From contig JADJXV010000014.1 in NCBI GenBank assembly GCA_016720145.1, forward strand, positions 46,560 to 110,559: a DNA stretch of 64,000 bases, given 5' to 3'. Below the pieces are notes generated by a model, which was not told where the DNA came from, did no database searches, and saw only the letters and a program-made list of their open reading frames with translations. Within the stretch, counting starts at the first letter, position 1; each line of letters starts with the position of its first letter. This stretch comes from Ignavibacteria bacterium (GTDB taxonomy: Bacteria > Bacteroidota > Ignavibacteria > Kapaibacteriales > UBA961). Positions 29,067 through 37,800 of this stretch are shown here, piece after piece. Made by a program: the position numbers and the translations under genes.

Positions 29067-30991
29067 TTAGTTGTGTTTTTCAAGGAAATACGTTTTCATC
29101 ATTCCCTTGCCTTTGATCTCCAACTCGCCACGAGGAATAATGGTGAATGGTAAATGGTGAATGGTTAATGAGGAAAATTCGTCTGCTTCATCCAATAACA
29201 ATTTACCATTAACCATTAACCATTCATTTTCTACCATGAATAATTGCTTCATAAATTCTTCGCTCACATGTATCTTCCCCGCCTCACCATGGCTCTCCAT
29301 CCTACTCGCCGTATTCACTGCATCGCCCCACATATCATACGCAAATTTCTTCTTGCCGATCACGCCTGCTACTACGTCTCCGCTGTGAATACCGATACGT
29401 ACTTGTATTGCTTCACCGGTGGCAATTGCTCGGAATTGTTTGATGGATTCGAGCATTTCAACGGCAAAATGAACGATCGCTACGGCGTGATCTTCCCTGG
29501 GAATTGGCGCTCCGGAGACGACCATGTACGCGTCACCGATGGTCTTGATTTTTTCCAACCCATATATCTCGGCAAGTCTGTCGAATTCACTGAATATTCT
29601 ATCTAATCCCTCAACGAGCTCCTCAGGGGTAATTCGTCCGGAAAGCTTGGTGAATTCAACAATATCTGCAAACAGCACCGATACATTGGTGAGCTTTTCG
29701 GCGATCAAATTCTCACCGCTCAGCATGCGCTGCGCAATAGTCGGTGGGAGCACGTTATGGAGTAACTGTTCGGTCGCGGTGAACTTAGCATCTGCAGCCG
29801 CTTTGGCTATCGCTAATTCTTTGTCACGTTCGGCTGTCTTACGACGCTGTTCGAGGAGATGAGCCTGTTTTTTGGCATCCTCGGAAAGTACTTCTTTTTC
29901 GATGTAATGATATTTCTCAAAATGAATTCCAAATTCCTCCCATCTTTTTGTGCTTTTATAGATCTCGGCGAGTGCGTGGTGGTGGGTGTATAATTGTTTT
30001 TTGGAACCTATTTCCTCATCAATTGCTAATGCTTTGAGCAAAAATTCCTCGGCAAGAGTGATATTGTATCCTTCAAAATCATTTATAGAATACAATGCAC
30101 CTATACTACCGAATGCAATCGTGATACCTTCTTTTCTACCAAGCACTTGGTGCAATTGCAGCGCACGTTGTTGATATTCAAGTGCGATGGAATAATCACC
30201 AAGTTCTTTGTAAACATTGCCAATATTACCAAGAAAAATTGCCACACCATCCTTTCTGCCGAGTTTTTCAAAAATCGCGACTGTTTTCTGCAAATACTCG
30301 AGTGAGAGCTGATAATCACCACAATCTGAATATACGACACCGATATTTCCAAGATTGATGGCTATTCCTTCTTTATTGTCGAGTTCTTCATAGATTGCAA
30401 GTGCCTTCTTCAGGTATACAATCGCTTTATCATACTCCAAAATATTCCAATACATTATAGCAATATTACCGAGATTTGCGGCTATACCTGTCGTACGTCC
30501 GAGCTCTTCATCCATCGTAAGTGCTTGGTGTAAATATTCGATTGCGAGTGAATACTCTGATAATTTCAAATACATATTCCCAATATTTCCAAGAGTGCCT
30601 GCCATTCTATCCCGACTACCTACAGTCTCAAAGAGTGCATGCGCATCATGATAAGACTCAAGAGCAAGTGCAAATTCCGACATACTTTGATAGACATTCC
30701 CAAGCCCATTTTTGCCCTTGCCGTGCTCAGCTGGTCTGAAGCTGACTCTCCGGCAGTAAGAGAGTTGGTGTAATGAGTAAGCGCTTGAGAATAATCACCT
30801 TGCAGACGAGATACGGTTCCGAGATGACTCAGTGCATGCGCTTTGTAGATCAGGCATTGCACGCTGAGCTCAGGTTGAAGCTCTAAGTCATTGAGCACTT
30901 TGCTTGCAAGTAGCTCAAGTATTACATAATTACTTGCAGTCAGCGCTTCATCAGCGCGGTCAAGAAGGTCTTGTAATTCTTCGTTTGTCAT
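29067..30991 (-). CDS. AC6: TPR-adenylate cyclase (frameshifted)
   Basis: Two frames. The N-terminal part is 30,620-30,991 (MTNEELQDLLDRADEAL...). The main frame is 29,067-30,683, whose apparent start (MSEFALALESY) lies inside a TPR. Adding one base in the CCC run at 30,699-30,701 restores ARAKMGLGNVYQSMSEFALALESY. It has about five TPR-like units plus EGYNITLAEEFLL, and a cyclase domain from about 435. The domain is group C with FADIVEFTKLS (Glu replaces the usual Gly), EKIKTIGDAYMVVSG and YDMWGDAVNTASR. The loop carries an inverted-repeat insert (VENEWLMVNGKLLL...LTIHHLPFTI). Its ATG overlaps the stop of a decayed cyclase as ATGA. Confidence 0.83.
29140..29238. repeat. In-frame inverted repeat (AATGGTTAATGG) in AC6 loop
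   Basis: The arm ATGGTGAATGGTAAATGGTG is repeated in inverted form as TTTACCATTAACCATTAACC on the other side of a unique centre. The whole stays open in the AC6 frame. Confidence 0.8.
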
Positions 30992-31250
30992 GGTAGATGG
31001 CTCTCTTTTTCTAAAAAATACGTTTTCATAAGAACTTTGATTTTGATGTCGAGCTCGCTTCTTTATTGGAAGTGTAAGGACTTTAAGGACTTTAAGGACG
31101 TTAATGACAATGCTTGCTTAATTTCTTCGCTCAAGTGGATTTACCCTGGTTCGCCCTTACCCTCCATCCGGATTGCAATATTCAGAGCATCGCCCTGTAC
31201 ATTATACAAATTTGTCTTCTCACTTGCCTCTTCCGATCTTGCATCGCGCC
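30988..31250 (-). pseudogene. Decayed C-terminal remnant of a TPR-adenylate cyclase
   Basis: Translating the - strand from about 31,250 gives NVQGDALNIAIRMEGKGEPG-stop-IHLSEEIKQALSLTSLKS...LHFQ-stop-RSELDIKIKVLMKTYFLEKESHLP. This aligns along its length with the last 80 residues of the paralogues (WGDAVNTASRMESHGEPGKIHVSEEF...RGELDIKGKG.MKTYFLE). Lys and Glu codons have become TAA, and there is a frame change near 31,210. The loop still carries GGACTTTAA repeats. The final TGA still overlaps the AC6 ATG as ATGA. The upstream part is missing and the DUF3592 gene abuts the break. Confidence 0.85.
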
Positions 31251-31313
31251 CGATATATCATTGACAATACTTCAATTACGATAATCTATTATTTGAATCT
31301 TGCATCTGTTATT

Positions 31314-32243
31314 CTACCGAAACACACGCAGCAGAATAAAGCCGATACCGGTAAAAAGGGCACCGATTCCTCCTACGATGATTACGGCGAACCATTCAAT
31401 AAAAAAATCGCGCGCATTGGCGGAATTGTCCTCCGCATCATAAAGAATATCGGCTGACTCACCAATTGCATACAGTGCAGGATTCGTGCCAACAGTGCTA
31501 TAAGCGTGAATCGTATCACCGCTAGACCCAACGAATTCATAGACCGGATAATAAGCGCGGCCTCTCATTTCATTGGCTATGACTAGTGCCCGATACTGAG
31601 GCGCAACGCTCATAAACTGCACCTGCTTCCACGCAAAAATCCCGGCAAGTATCAACAGTACAATTCCGATTGCGGGGAAGATACCGAGTATTTTATGTGA
31701 CATTTGAGAGGTTCCGGTTCCGGCTGAATTCCATACTGTCGTTCTTTTATTTCTTTTAATTTCATCCATTTGCTGCTGAAGTGTCATAGACGTGGCGCTG
31801 CCGGATGTCCGTCGGTCATAGAGCCACATCCCCACCGGAATTCCTCCAAAGACCACACCAAGCCCACCGAAAATAATTGGCAGCAGCCAGAGTTCAAAAA
31901 AGTCATCAATACGCGCAGACTCGCTTGGGGCTGAAGGTAAGTACAACATCCGTACTTCTTCCCCGATAGTGAAATGTGCGGTCGAGCTCTCGACTTTGGA
32001 CGTGTATTCTGCGAACTTGCCATTCGGCAGGCGGAATTGAATGACGGGAGAGGTAGAATTGCCGGCATGACGGTTGATCTCCGAGACGACTCCGTTGGCA
32101 TGCTTGGCATTGTCAAGAAAGATGAGTGTATCATACGAGAAATACCCGGCAGCGGAAAGTCCGGCTGCGCCGACGAGAGCAAAGGTAGCAAGGAGGATAT
32201 TGTCGCGAAAAAAAGTAATAATGTTCATATCATGTTTGTTCAT
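31314..32243 (-). CDS. Two-domain DUF3592 membrane protein
   Basis: 309 residues, with two DUF3592-like units each made of a beta-rich part flanked by membrane helices. Unit 1 runs from about 15 to 140 (ANGVVSEINRHAG...PVIQFRLPNGK...GEEVRMLYLP, then WLLPIIFGGLGVVFGGIPVG). Unit 2 runs from about 185 to 309 (YYPVYEFVGSSGDTIHAYSTVG...GESADILYD, then WFAVIIVGGIGALFTGIGFILL). The function is unknown. It overlaps the AC7 end by 14 bases if started at 32,243; the ATG at 32,228, two bases past the AC7 stop, is an equally good start. It sits between AC7 and the cyclase remnant. Confidence 0.85.
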   Translation of the reverse strand: MNKHDMNIITFFRDNILLATFALVGAAGLSAAGYFSYDTLIFLDNAKHANGVVSEINRHAGNSTSPVIQFRLPNGKFAEYTSKVESSTAHFTIGEEVRMLYLPSAPSESARIDDFFELWLLPIIFGGLGVVFGGIPVGMWLYDRRTSGSATSMTLQQQMDEIKRNKRTTVWNSAGTGTSQMSHKILGIFPAIGIVLLILAGIFAWKQVQFMSVAPQYRALVIANEMRGRAYYPVYEFVGSSGDTIHAYSTVGTNPALYAIGESADILYDAEDNSANARDFFIEWFAVIIVGGIGALFTGIGFILLRVFR

Positions 32244-34191
32244 ATAGAGTTGATTCTAAGAAATACGTTTTCATCTTTCCTTTGCCCTTTATGTCGAGCT
32301 CGCCTCTTGCTTGGAAGTGTAGTGACTTTGGGGACTTTGGGGACTTTGGGGACAGGCCGAGGCCTTCTTGTAATGCTTGCTTGAATTCTTCGCTGACGTG
32401 GATCTTCCCCGCCTCTCCATGCGATTCCATCCTACTCGCCGTATTCACTGCATCGCCCCACATATCATACGCGAATTTATTCTCACCAATAATGCCCGCC
32501 ACTACGCTACCGGAGTGTAAGCCAATACGAATCATCACGTTATCACCCGTGTTTGTTTGGTAATCATTCATCAATTCGGCTACATCGAGCGCGAATAATG
32601 CGGTACGTTCTGCATGATTATCAACATGTATCGGAGCGCCGCAGACTGCCATATACGCATCGCCGATGGTCTTGATTTTCTCTAAGCCGTGTTTGCGGGC
32701 GAGCTGGTCGAATTGACTGAAGATTCCGTTGAGCATGCCGACTAATTCTTCGGCACTTACTCTTTGGGATAGTTTCGTGAAACCTACGATATCACTGAAG
32801 AATACCGAGACATTCTCATGACTGTCAGCGATTGTTTTTTCGCCGTCGATCATGCGGTCGGCTATTTGGGAGGGGAGAATATTATGGAGGATTTTTTCTT
32901 GTTCTTGGAAGCGCGCGAGCTTGACTTGGCGATCTCGTTCTGATTCTTCGACTTTGCGGCGGTTGTCGATAAGGAGAGCTTGCTTCGTAGCATTTTCGCT
33001 GATAACTTCTTTTTCTATGTCGTGGTATTTCTTGAAATTCCGGTAGGCGTCTGATTCTCTGTTGATATTTTCGTAGAGCTTTGCGAGAGATTTATGCACT
33101 CCAAACACATTCTGTTTATCGCCAATTTCCTCGCCCATGGCTTTCGCTTTCAGTAAAAACTCCTCAGCTTTCTCGGCATCAAAGATCTCCATTGTTGTAT
33201 CAGCATAGAGAGCACCGATTTTCCCGGTCACGATTGCGATATTGTATTTCTCCTTGAGTTCGATGTGTATTGAGAGTGCTTTCCCATAGTATTCCAGCGC
33301 CATGTCGTAGGAGCCAAGTGCTGCATACACAGCCCCGCAATTCGCCATAACTCTTGCTACTGCGTACTTTTCGCCGAGTTCGTTGTGTGTCGCGAGTGCC
33401 TTCCCGTAATATTCAAGTGCCTCGCTGTATGAGCCACGAGCGAAATAGGCATTCCCAGAATTCCCCATTACACGGGCAACTTCTGATTTTTCATCGAGTT
33501 CGTTGTGTAGTGTGAGAGCATTTTTAAAGTATTCCAACGCCTTGTCATAGGAGCCGAGACTATTATAGACACCTCCGATATTTCCGAGGGCATTGGCTTT
33601 GAAGTTTTTTTCACCAATTTCATCGAATTGAGTAATTGCTTTGCTGTAGTATTCCAACGCCTTGTCGTAGGAGCCAAGATAATTATACACGAGTCCGATA
33701 TTCACCATTGTACCGCCACTACTTTTTTTGTCACCGAGTTCAATTTTTGCAGCGAGCGCAATGCTATAGTATTCCAATGCTTTATCATAAGAGCCAAGCA
33801 TTGAGTGGACGAGCCCGCAATTGTTCCATGCTTTATGTTTGATATCAGTAAGATTGTATTTTTCTGCTATGTCGAGTGCAGCAAGAGCGTAGGAGAGCGA
33901 CTGTTCGAAATTTCCACGACGTCCTGCAATTTGGGCGAGCGCGAGATTTGTCGAGGCTTGGTGCATAGCATTGGAGCCGCTATCATTACCGGCAATATCT
34001 CCATCAATACTGCTTGTGGGTGCTGCCTCGGCTCCATCGGTATCAGGTAATGGCACGGATACCTTATCGGTCTTTGAATCACGAATAGTTTCAAGAATTT
34101 CGTTTGCCAATCGTTCGGCTTCGTCAAAGTTCCCTTTGTTCGTTTCGTTATTTATTTTTTGTATTTGAGCTGTGATTTCTTGGTGTGTCAT
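32230..34191 (-). CDS. AC7: TPR-adenylate cyclase
   Basis: 653 residues starting MTHQEITAQIQKINNETNKG. An acidic Ser/Gly-rich insert of about 45 residues (DTDGAEAAPTSSIDGDIAGN) splits the N-terminal helical region. Five TPR-like units of the LGSYDKALEYY type and a final FDAEKAEEFLL unit follow. The cyclase domain from about 458 is group A and nearly identical in sequence to AC4, AC8 and AC11 (VFFSDIVGFTKLSQRV, EKIKTIGDAYMAVCG, YDMWGDAVNTASR). The loop insert SPKSPKSPKS comes from a GGGGACTTT repeat at 32,321. AC8 ends 11 bases upstream of its ATG. Confidence 0.93.
   Translation of the reverse strand: MTHQEITAQIQKINNETNKGNFDEAERLANEILETIRDSKTDKVSVPLPDTDGAEAAPTSSIDGDIAGNDSGSNAMHQASTNLALAQIAGRRGNFEQSLSYALAALDIAEKYNLTDIKHKAWNNCGLVHSMLGSYDKALEYYSIALAAKIELGDKKSSGGTMVNIGLVYNYLGSYDKALEYYSKAITQFDEIGEKNFKANALGNIGGVYNSLGSYDKALEYFKNALTLHNELDEKSEVARVMGNSGNAYFARGSYSEALEYYGKALATHNELGEKYAVARVMANCGAVYAALGSYDMALEYYGKALSIHIELKEKYNIAIVTGKIGALYADTTMEIFDAEKAEEFLLKAKAMGEEIGDKQNVFGVHKSLAKLYENINRESDAYRNFKKYHDIEKEVISENATKQALLIDNRRKVEESERDRQVKLARFQEQEKILHNILPSQIADRMIDGEKTIADSHENVSVFFSDIVGFTKLSQRVSAEELVGMLNGIFSQFDQLARKHGLEKIKTIGDAYMAVCGAPIHVDNHAERTALFALDVAELMNDYQTNTGDNVMIRIGLHSGSVVAGIIGENKFAYDMWGDAVNTASRMESHGEAGKIHVSEEFKQALQEGLGLSPKSPKSPKSLHFQARGELDIKGKGKMKTYFLESTLYEQT
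32321..32366. repeat. In-frame GGGGACTTT repeat in AC7 loop
   Basis: Three 9-bp GGGGACTTT units follow a degenerate first unit and end in GGGGACAGGCC. The 9-bp unit encodes the SPK tripeptide repeat on the - strand. Confidence 0.8.
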
Positions 34192-34202
34192 AGTTGTATT
34201 CG

Positions 34203-35942
34203 TTATATTGCTCTCTCCAAAAAATACGTATTCATACTGCCTTTACCTTTGATGTCGAGCTCGCCTCTTGCTTGGAAGTGGAGTGATTTTGGGGACTTTG
34301 GGGACTTTGGGGACTCTGGGGACAGGCCAGGGCCTTTTTGTAATGCCTGCTTGAATTCCTCGGATACATGTATTTTTCCAGCTTCGCCATGCGACTCCAT
34401 CCTACTCGCCGTATTCACTGCATCCCCCCACATATCATACGCGAATTTATTCTCACCAATAATGCCCGCCACTACGCTACCGGAGTGTAAGCCAATACGA
34501 ATCATCACGTTATCACCCGTGTTTGTTTGATAATTATTCATCAATTCGGCTACATCGAGAGCAAATAATGCGGTACGTTCTGCATGATTATCGACATGAA
34601 TCGGAGCGCCGCAGACGGCCATGTACGCGTCGCCGATAGTCTTGATTTTCTCGAGTCCATGCTTGCGGGCGAGCTGGTCGAATTGACTGAAGATTCCGTT
34701 GAGCATGCCGACTAATTCTTCGGCACTTACTCTTTGGGATAGTTTCGTGAAACCTACGATATCACTGAAGAATACCGAGACATTCTCATGACTGTCAGCG
34801 ATGGTTTTTTCGCCGTCAATCATGCGGTCGGCTATTTGGGATGGAAGGATATTATGGAGGATTTTTTCTTGTTCTTGAAATCGGGCGAGCTTGACCTGGC
34901 GGTCGCGTTCGGACTCTTCGATTTTGCGGCGGTATTCCATTTGTTCCGCTTGTTTCTGTGCTTCTTCGCTTTGGACTTCTTTTTCAACTGTATAGAATTT
35001 CTCGAAATACAGGGCACACTCTTCCCACCGTTTTTCTGCTTTATACAATTTGGCAAGAGATCTACAAGTTGTATAGATGTTGCGCTTTGCTCCAATTTCT
35101 TCACTGAGAGCGATTGACTCAAGAAAATACTCCTCTGCTTGCTCTACATTGTATCCCGTAAAATTTTGTTCGGAATAGATTAAACCGATGTTCTCCATCG
35201 AGAGCGCTACCGGTTGCATTATACCAAGTTCTCTTTTGATTGATAACGCTTTCAAGAAGTATTCCAATGCCTTGTCGTATGAGCCACGCGAAGCATAGAC
35301 ACCTGCAATATTCTCTCTATAAAGGGCTACTGCATCTTTATATCCGAGTTCTTCAAAATAAGCGAGAGTTTTGGAGTAGAATTCCAATGCTTTGTCATAG
35401 TTGTGCAAATGAAAATATAAATTTCCTATACATCCCGTAGCGTAGGCAATACATGATTTATTTTCGATTTCTTCGCTTGTGGCTAACGCTTTGAAGTAAT
35501 AGTGCAATGATTTGTCGTAAATCAGGAGGTGTAAATATGCATTCCCGATGCCCATCATTGCATTTGCCTTAAATACTATTTCTCCAATTTCTTCTAATAT
35601 TGGAATTGCTTTTGCGAAGAATTCCAATGACTTGTCATACGAGCCAAGGTTATTAAAGAGATTACCTATGTTTATCATAACACCGCCTATACTTTTTTTA
35701 TCTCCGAGTATTTCATAGTCGGCTAATGCTTTCGAAAAGTAATCGAATGACTTGTCATATTTACCAAGTTTTCTGTTCACAATCCCGAGTATATTATTTG
35801 CTTTAGATTGTATGTCGAGGAGAGAATTCCTTTCTGCAATCACCAGCACCTCATTTGCAAGTTTTTCTGCCTCGGAATTGTTGCCGGTGTTCTTATGTTC
35901 ATCTGCTTGCGTCAGCAGGGCTATGAGTTCTTCGTTGTTCAT
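34203..35942 (-). CDS. AC8: TPR-adenylate cyclase
   Basis: 579 residues (MNNEELIALLTQADEHKNTG). There are about five TPR-like units (LGSYDKSLEFF, LHNYDKALEFY, RGSYDKALEYF) plus TGYNVEQAEEYFL, then the linker RRKIEESERDRQVKLARFQEQ. The group A cyclase domain begins near 385, with Asp of FSDIVGFT near 393, and differs from AC7 in very few residues over 150 positions. The loop insert GPGLSPESPKSPKSPKS derives from a GGGGACTTT repeat. The ATG overlaps the AC9 stop (ATGA), and AC7 starts 11 bases after its stop. Confidence 0.93.
   Translation of the reverse strand: MNNEELIALLTQADEHKNTGNNSEAEKLANEVLVIAERNSLLDIQSKANNILGIVNRKLGKYDKSFDYFSKALADYEILGDKKSIGGVMINIGNLFNNLGSYDKSLEFFAKAIPILEEIGEIVFKANAMMGIGNAYLHLLIYDKSLHYYFKALATSEEIENKSCIAYATGCIGNLYFHLHNYDKALEFYSKTLAYFEELGYKDAVALYRENIAGVYASRGSYDKALEYFLKALSIKRELGIMQPVALSMENIGLIYSEQNFTGYNVEQAEEYFLESIALSEEIGAKRNIYTTCRSLAKLYKAEKRWEECALYFEKFYTVEKEVQSEEAQKQAEQMEYRRKIEESERDRQVKLARFQEQEKILHNILPSQIADRMIDGEKTIADSHENVSVFFSDIVGFTKLSQRVSAEELVGMLNGIFSQFDQLARKHGLEKIKTIGDAYMAVCGAPIHVDNHAERTALFALDVAELMNNYQTNTGDNVMIRIGLHSGSVVAGIIGENKFAYDMWGDAVNTASRMESHGEAGKIHVSEEFKQALQKGPGLSPESPKSPKSPKSLHFQARGELDIKGKGSMNTYFLERAI
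34281..34340. repeat. In-frame GGGGACTTT repeat in AC8 loop
   Basis: Several 9-bp GGGGACTTT or GGGGACTCT units followed by GGGGACAGGCCAGGGCC. It carries one more unit than the AC7 loop, consistent with unit-number variation that keeps the frame. Confidence 0.8.
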
Positions 35943-37796
35943 AAGTTATGTGATTGTTCTAGAAAGTATGTCTTCATCATCCCTTTGCCTTTGATCTCCA
36001 TCTCGCCACGCCGGATGAAGCGTAGGGGCAGAAAATTTTCTGCCCCTACAGCGTGTATAAATTCTTCGGTAACATGTATTTTCCCGGCTTCGCCATGGGA
36101 TTCCATTCTACTTGCTGTATTAACGGCATCGCCCCACATATCATAGGAGTATTTATTCTCACCAATCACTCCTGCGACGACACTTCCGGAATGCAAACCA
36201 ATTCTAAATCCCAAGTCAATAGGAAATGAAAATTTCTGCTCAATTATGAAACCTTCCAACATTTCGAGTGCAGCAAGTGCTGTACGCACTGCGTGATCTT
36301 GGCGGCCAGAGGGCTCCGCACACAGCCATATAGGCATCGCCGATGGTCTTGATTTTCTCGAGTCCGTGTTTCTTGCAAATCGTATCAAACCGCGTGAAAA
36401 CGATATCGAGAATATCGATTAATTCTCGTGGAGGAAGTTTTGATGATAATTGGGTAAAGCCAACAATATCAGCAAATAACACGCTCACGTTTTGATGATA
36501 ATCGGCTATTTTTTCGCCACTGAGTATTCGGTCTGCTATTTCCGGTGGCAGGGTATTATGGAGGAGTTTTTTGGTTGCCGACGCTTCGGCACGTTCCACT
36601 TCGAGAGCTTTCTCACGCTCAGTTGCTTGGCGGCGCTGCTCCATGAGTTGGGCTGCTTTTACGGCTTCTTCTCCGCGCAACTGTTTGTCGAGATTGTGAA
36701 ATTTTTTGAAATACATTTGAGACTCTTCCCATCGTTTTTCCTTTTCGTATAATGTTGCCAAGTTCTCGGAAAATAACATCAACCATTCTTGTGCCCCGAT
36801 TTCTTCGCTGAGTACTAAAGATTGGAGCATATACTCTTCCGCTTTTTCGGCATCATACCCTTCGTAGTCTATTTTTGAATACACAATTCCGATATTGCCG
36901 AGAGTCACTGCTATGCTCGATTTATCCCCAATCTCGCTATTGATTGCGAGTGCTTTTAAGTAATACTCTAGTCCGAGAGAATACTCGTTCATACCCACAT
37001 AGACTAGTCCAATATTGCTAAGTGTGGTAGCGATATTTGATTTGTTTCCGAGTAATTCAAAATATGCCAGTGCTTTGTGTAAATACTCTATTGCTAGTGG
37101 TCTGTCAATACGACGATATACTCCACCGATAATACCGTGTGCATTGGCAATTAAATCCTTAGAACCTATTTCCTCGGCAACGGAAAGTGCTTGTTTGCAA
37201 TATTCCAATGCACGGGAGTTATCGGAAAGTGAGAGATAGACTCCTCCTATATGGATGAGATTAGTACTGACACCATCTTTGCGGCCAAGCTCCCGATACA
37301 CGTCAAGCGATTGCTCCATATATTCGAGTGCCTTGGGATAATCCGCGAGATAATCATAGATAGATCCGATATTGCCAAGATTGCTCGCCATAATATTTTT
37401 AGCACCAATTTCCCGCCCGATGAGCAGCGCCTTCTGACTAAACTCCAGCGCCCGTGGATAATCGGAGAGATGGAAATATGCTAGTCCTTTATGTCCAAGA
37501 GCTTTTGCTTCTTCTGTTCTGTTCTGCGCTTCTTTCGCAACTTCAAATGCCTCTTCTGCACAAAGAATTGCTTCATCGGTCATCCCCCGTGCCTGAAGTG
37601 TGCTGGTGATGAGGTTCAGTGCCCATGCTCGTAGTGTTAGGTAGGCAACGGTATCTTCGGGCTGTGCAAAGAGAACTATTTCTATCTCTTCGAGCACCAT
37701 TCGGCAGGTCTGTTCTATTCCTCCATAATCGCTGCCGGTGCGAAATTTATCGTCTTGTTGATTCAGTACTTCAATTAATTCTTCTTTTGTTTTCAT
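35939..37796 (-). CDS. AC9: TPR-adenylate cyclase (frameshifted in the catalytic domain)
   Basis: The upstream frame (36,240-37,796) begins MKTKEELIEVLNQQDDKF, has about five TPR-like units plus EGYDAEKAEEYML, and enters the group B cyclase domain (FADIVGFTQLS near 442, EKIKTIGDAYMAVCGA). It then reads out into unrelated sequence (LWPPRSRSAYS). The remainder, with FRIGLHSGSVVAGVIG and YDMWGDAVNTASR, is in another frame (35,939 to about 36,310). The join lies near 36,305: a loss of two bases in a GGAGC(GC)CC context would restore GAP-SGRQDHA with normal spacing. As written, the product lacks Asn/Arg and would be inactive. The loop holds a 28-bp palindrome (VGAENFLPL). Confidence 0.8.
36022..36049. 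repeat. 28-bp perfect palindrome in AC9 loop
   Basis: The arms GTAGGGGCAGAAAA and TTTTCTGCCCCTAC are exact reverse complements. It is translated within the cyclase loop. The outer arms match the intergenic palindrome at 14,549. Confidence 0.9.
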
Positions 37797-37800
37797 GGTG

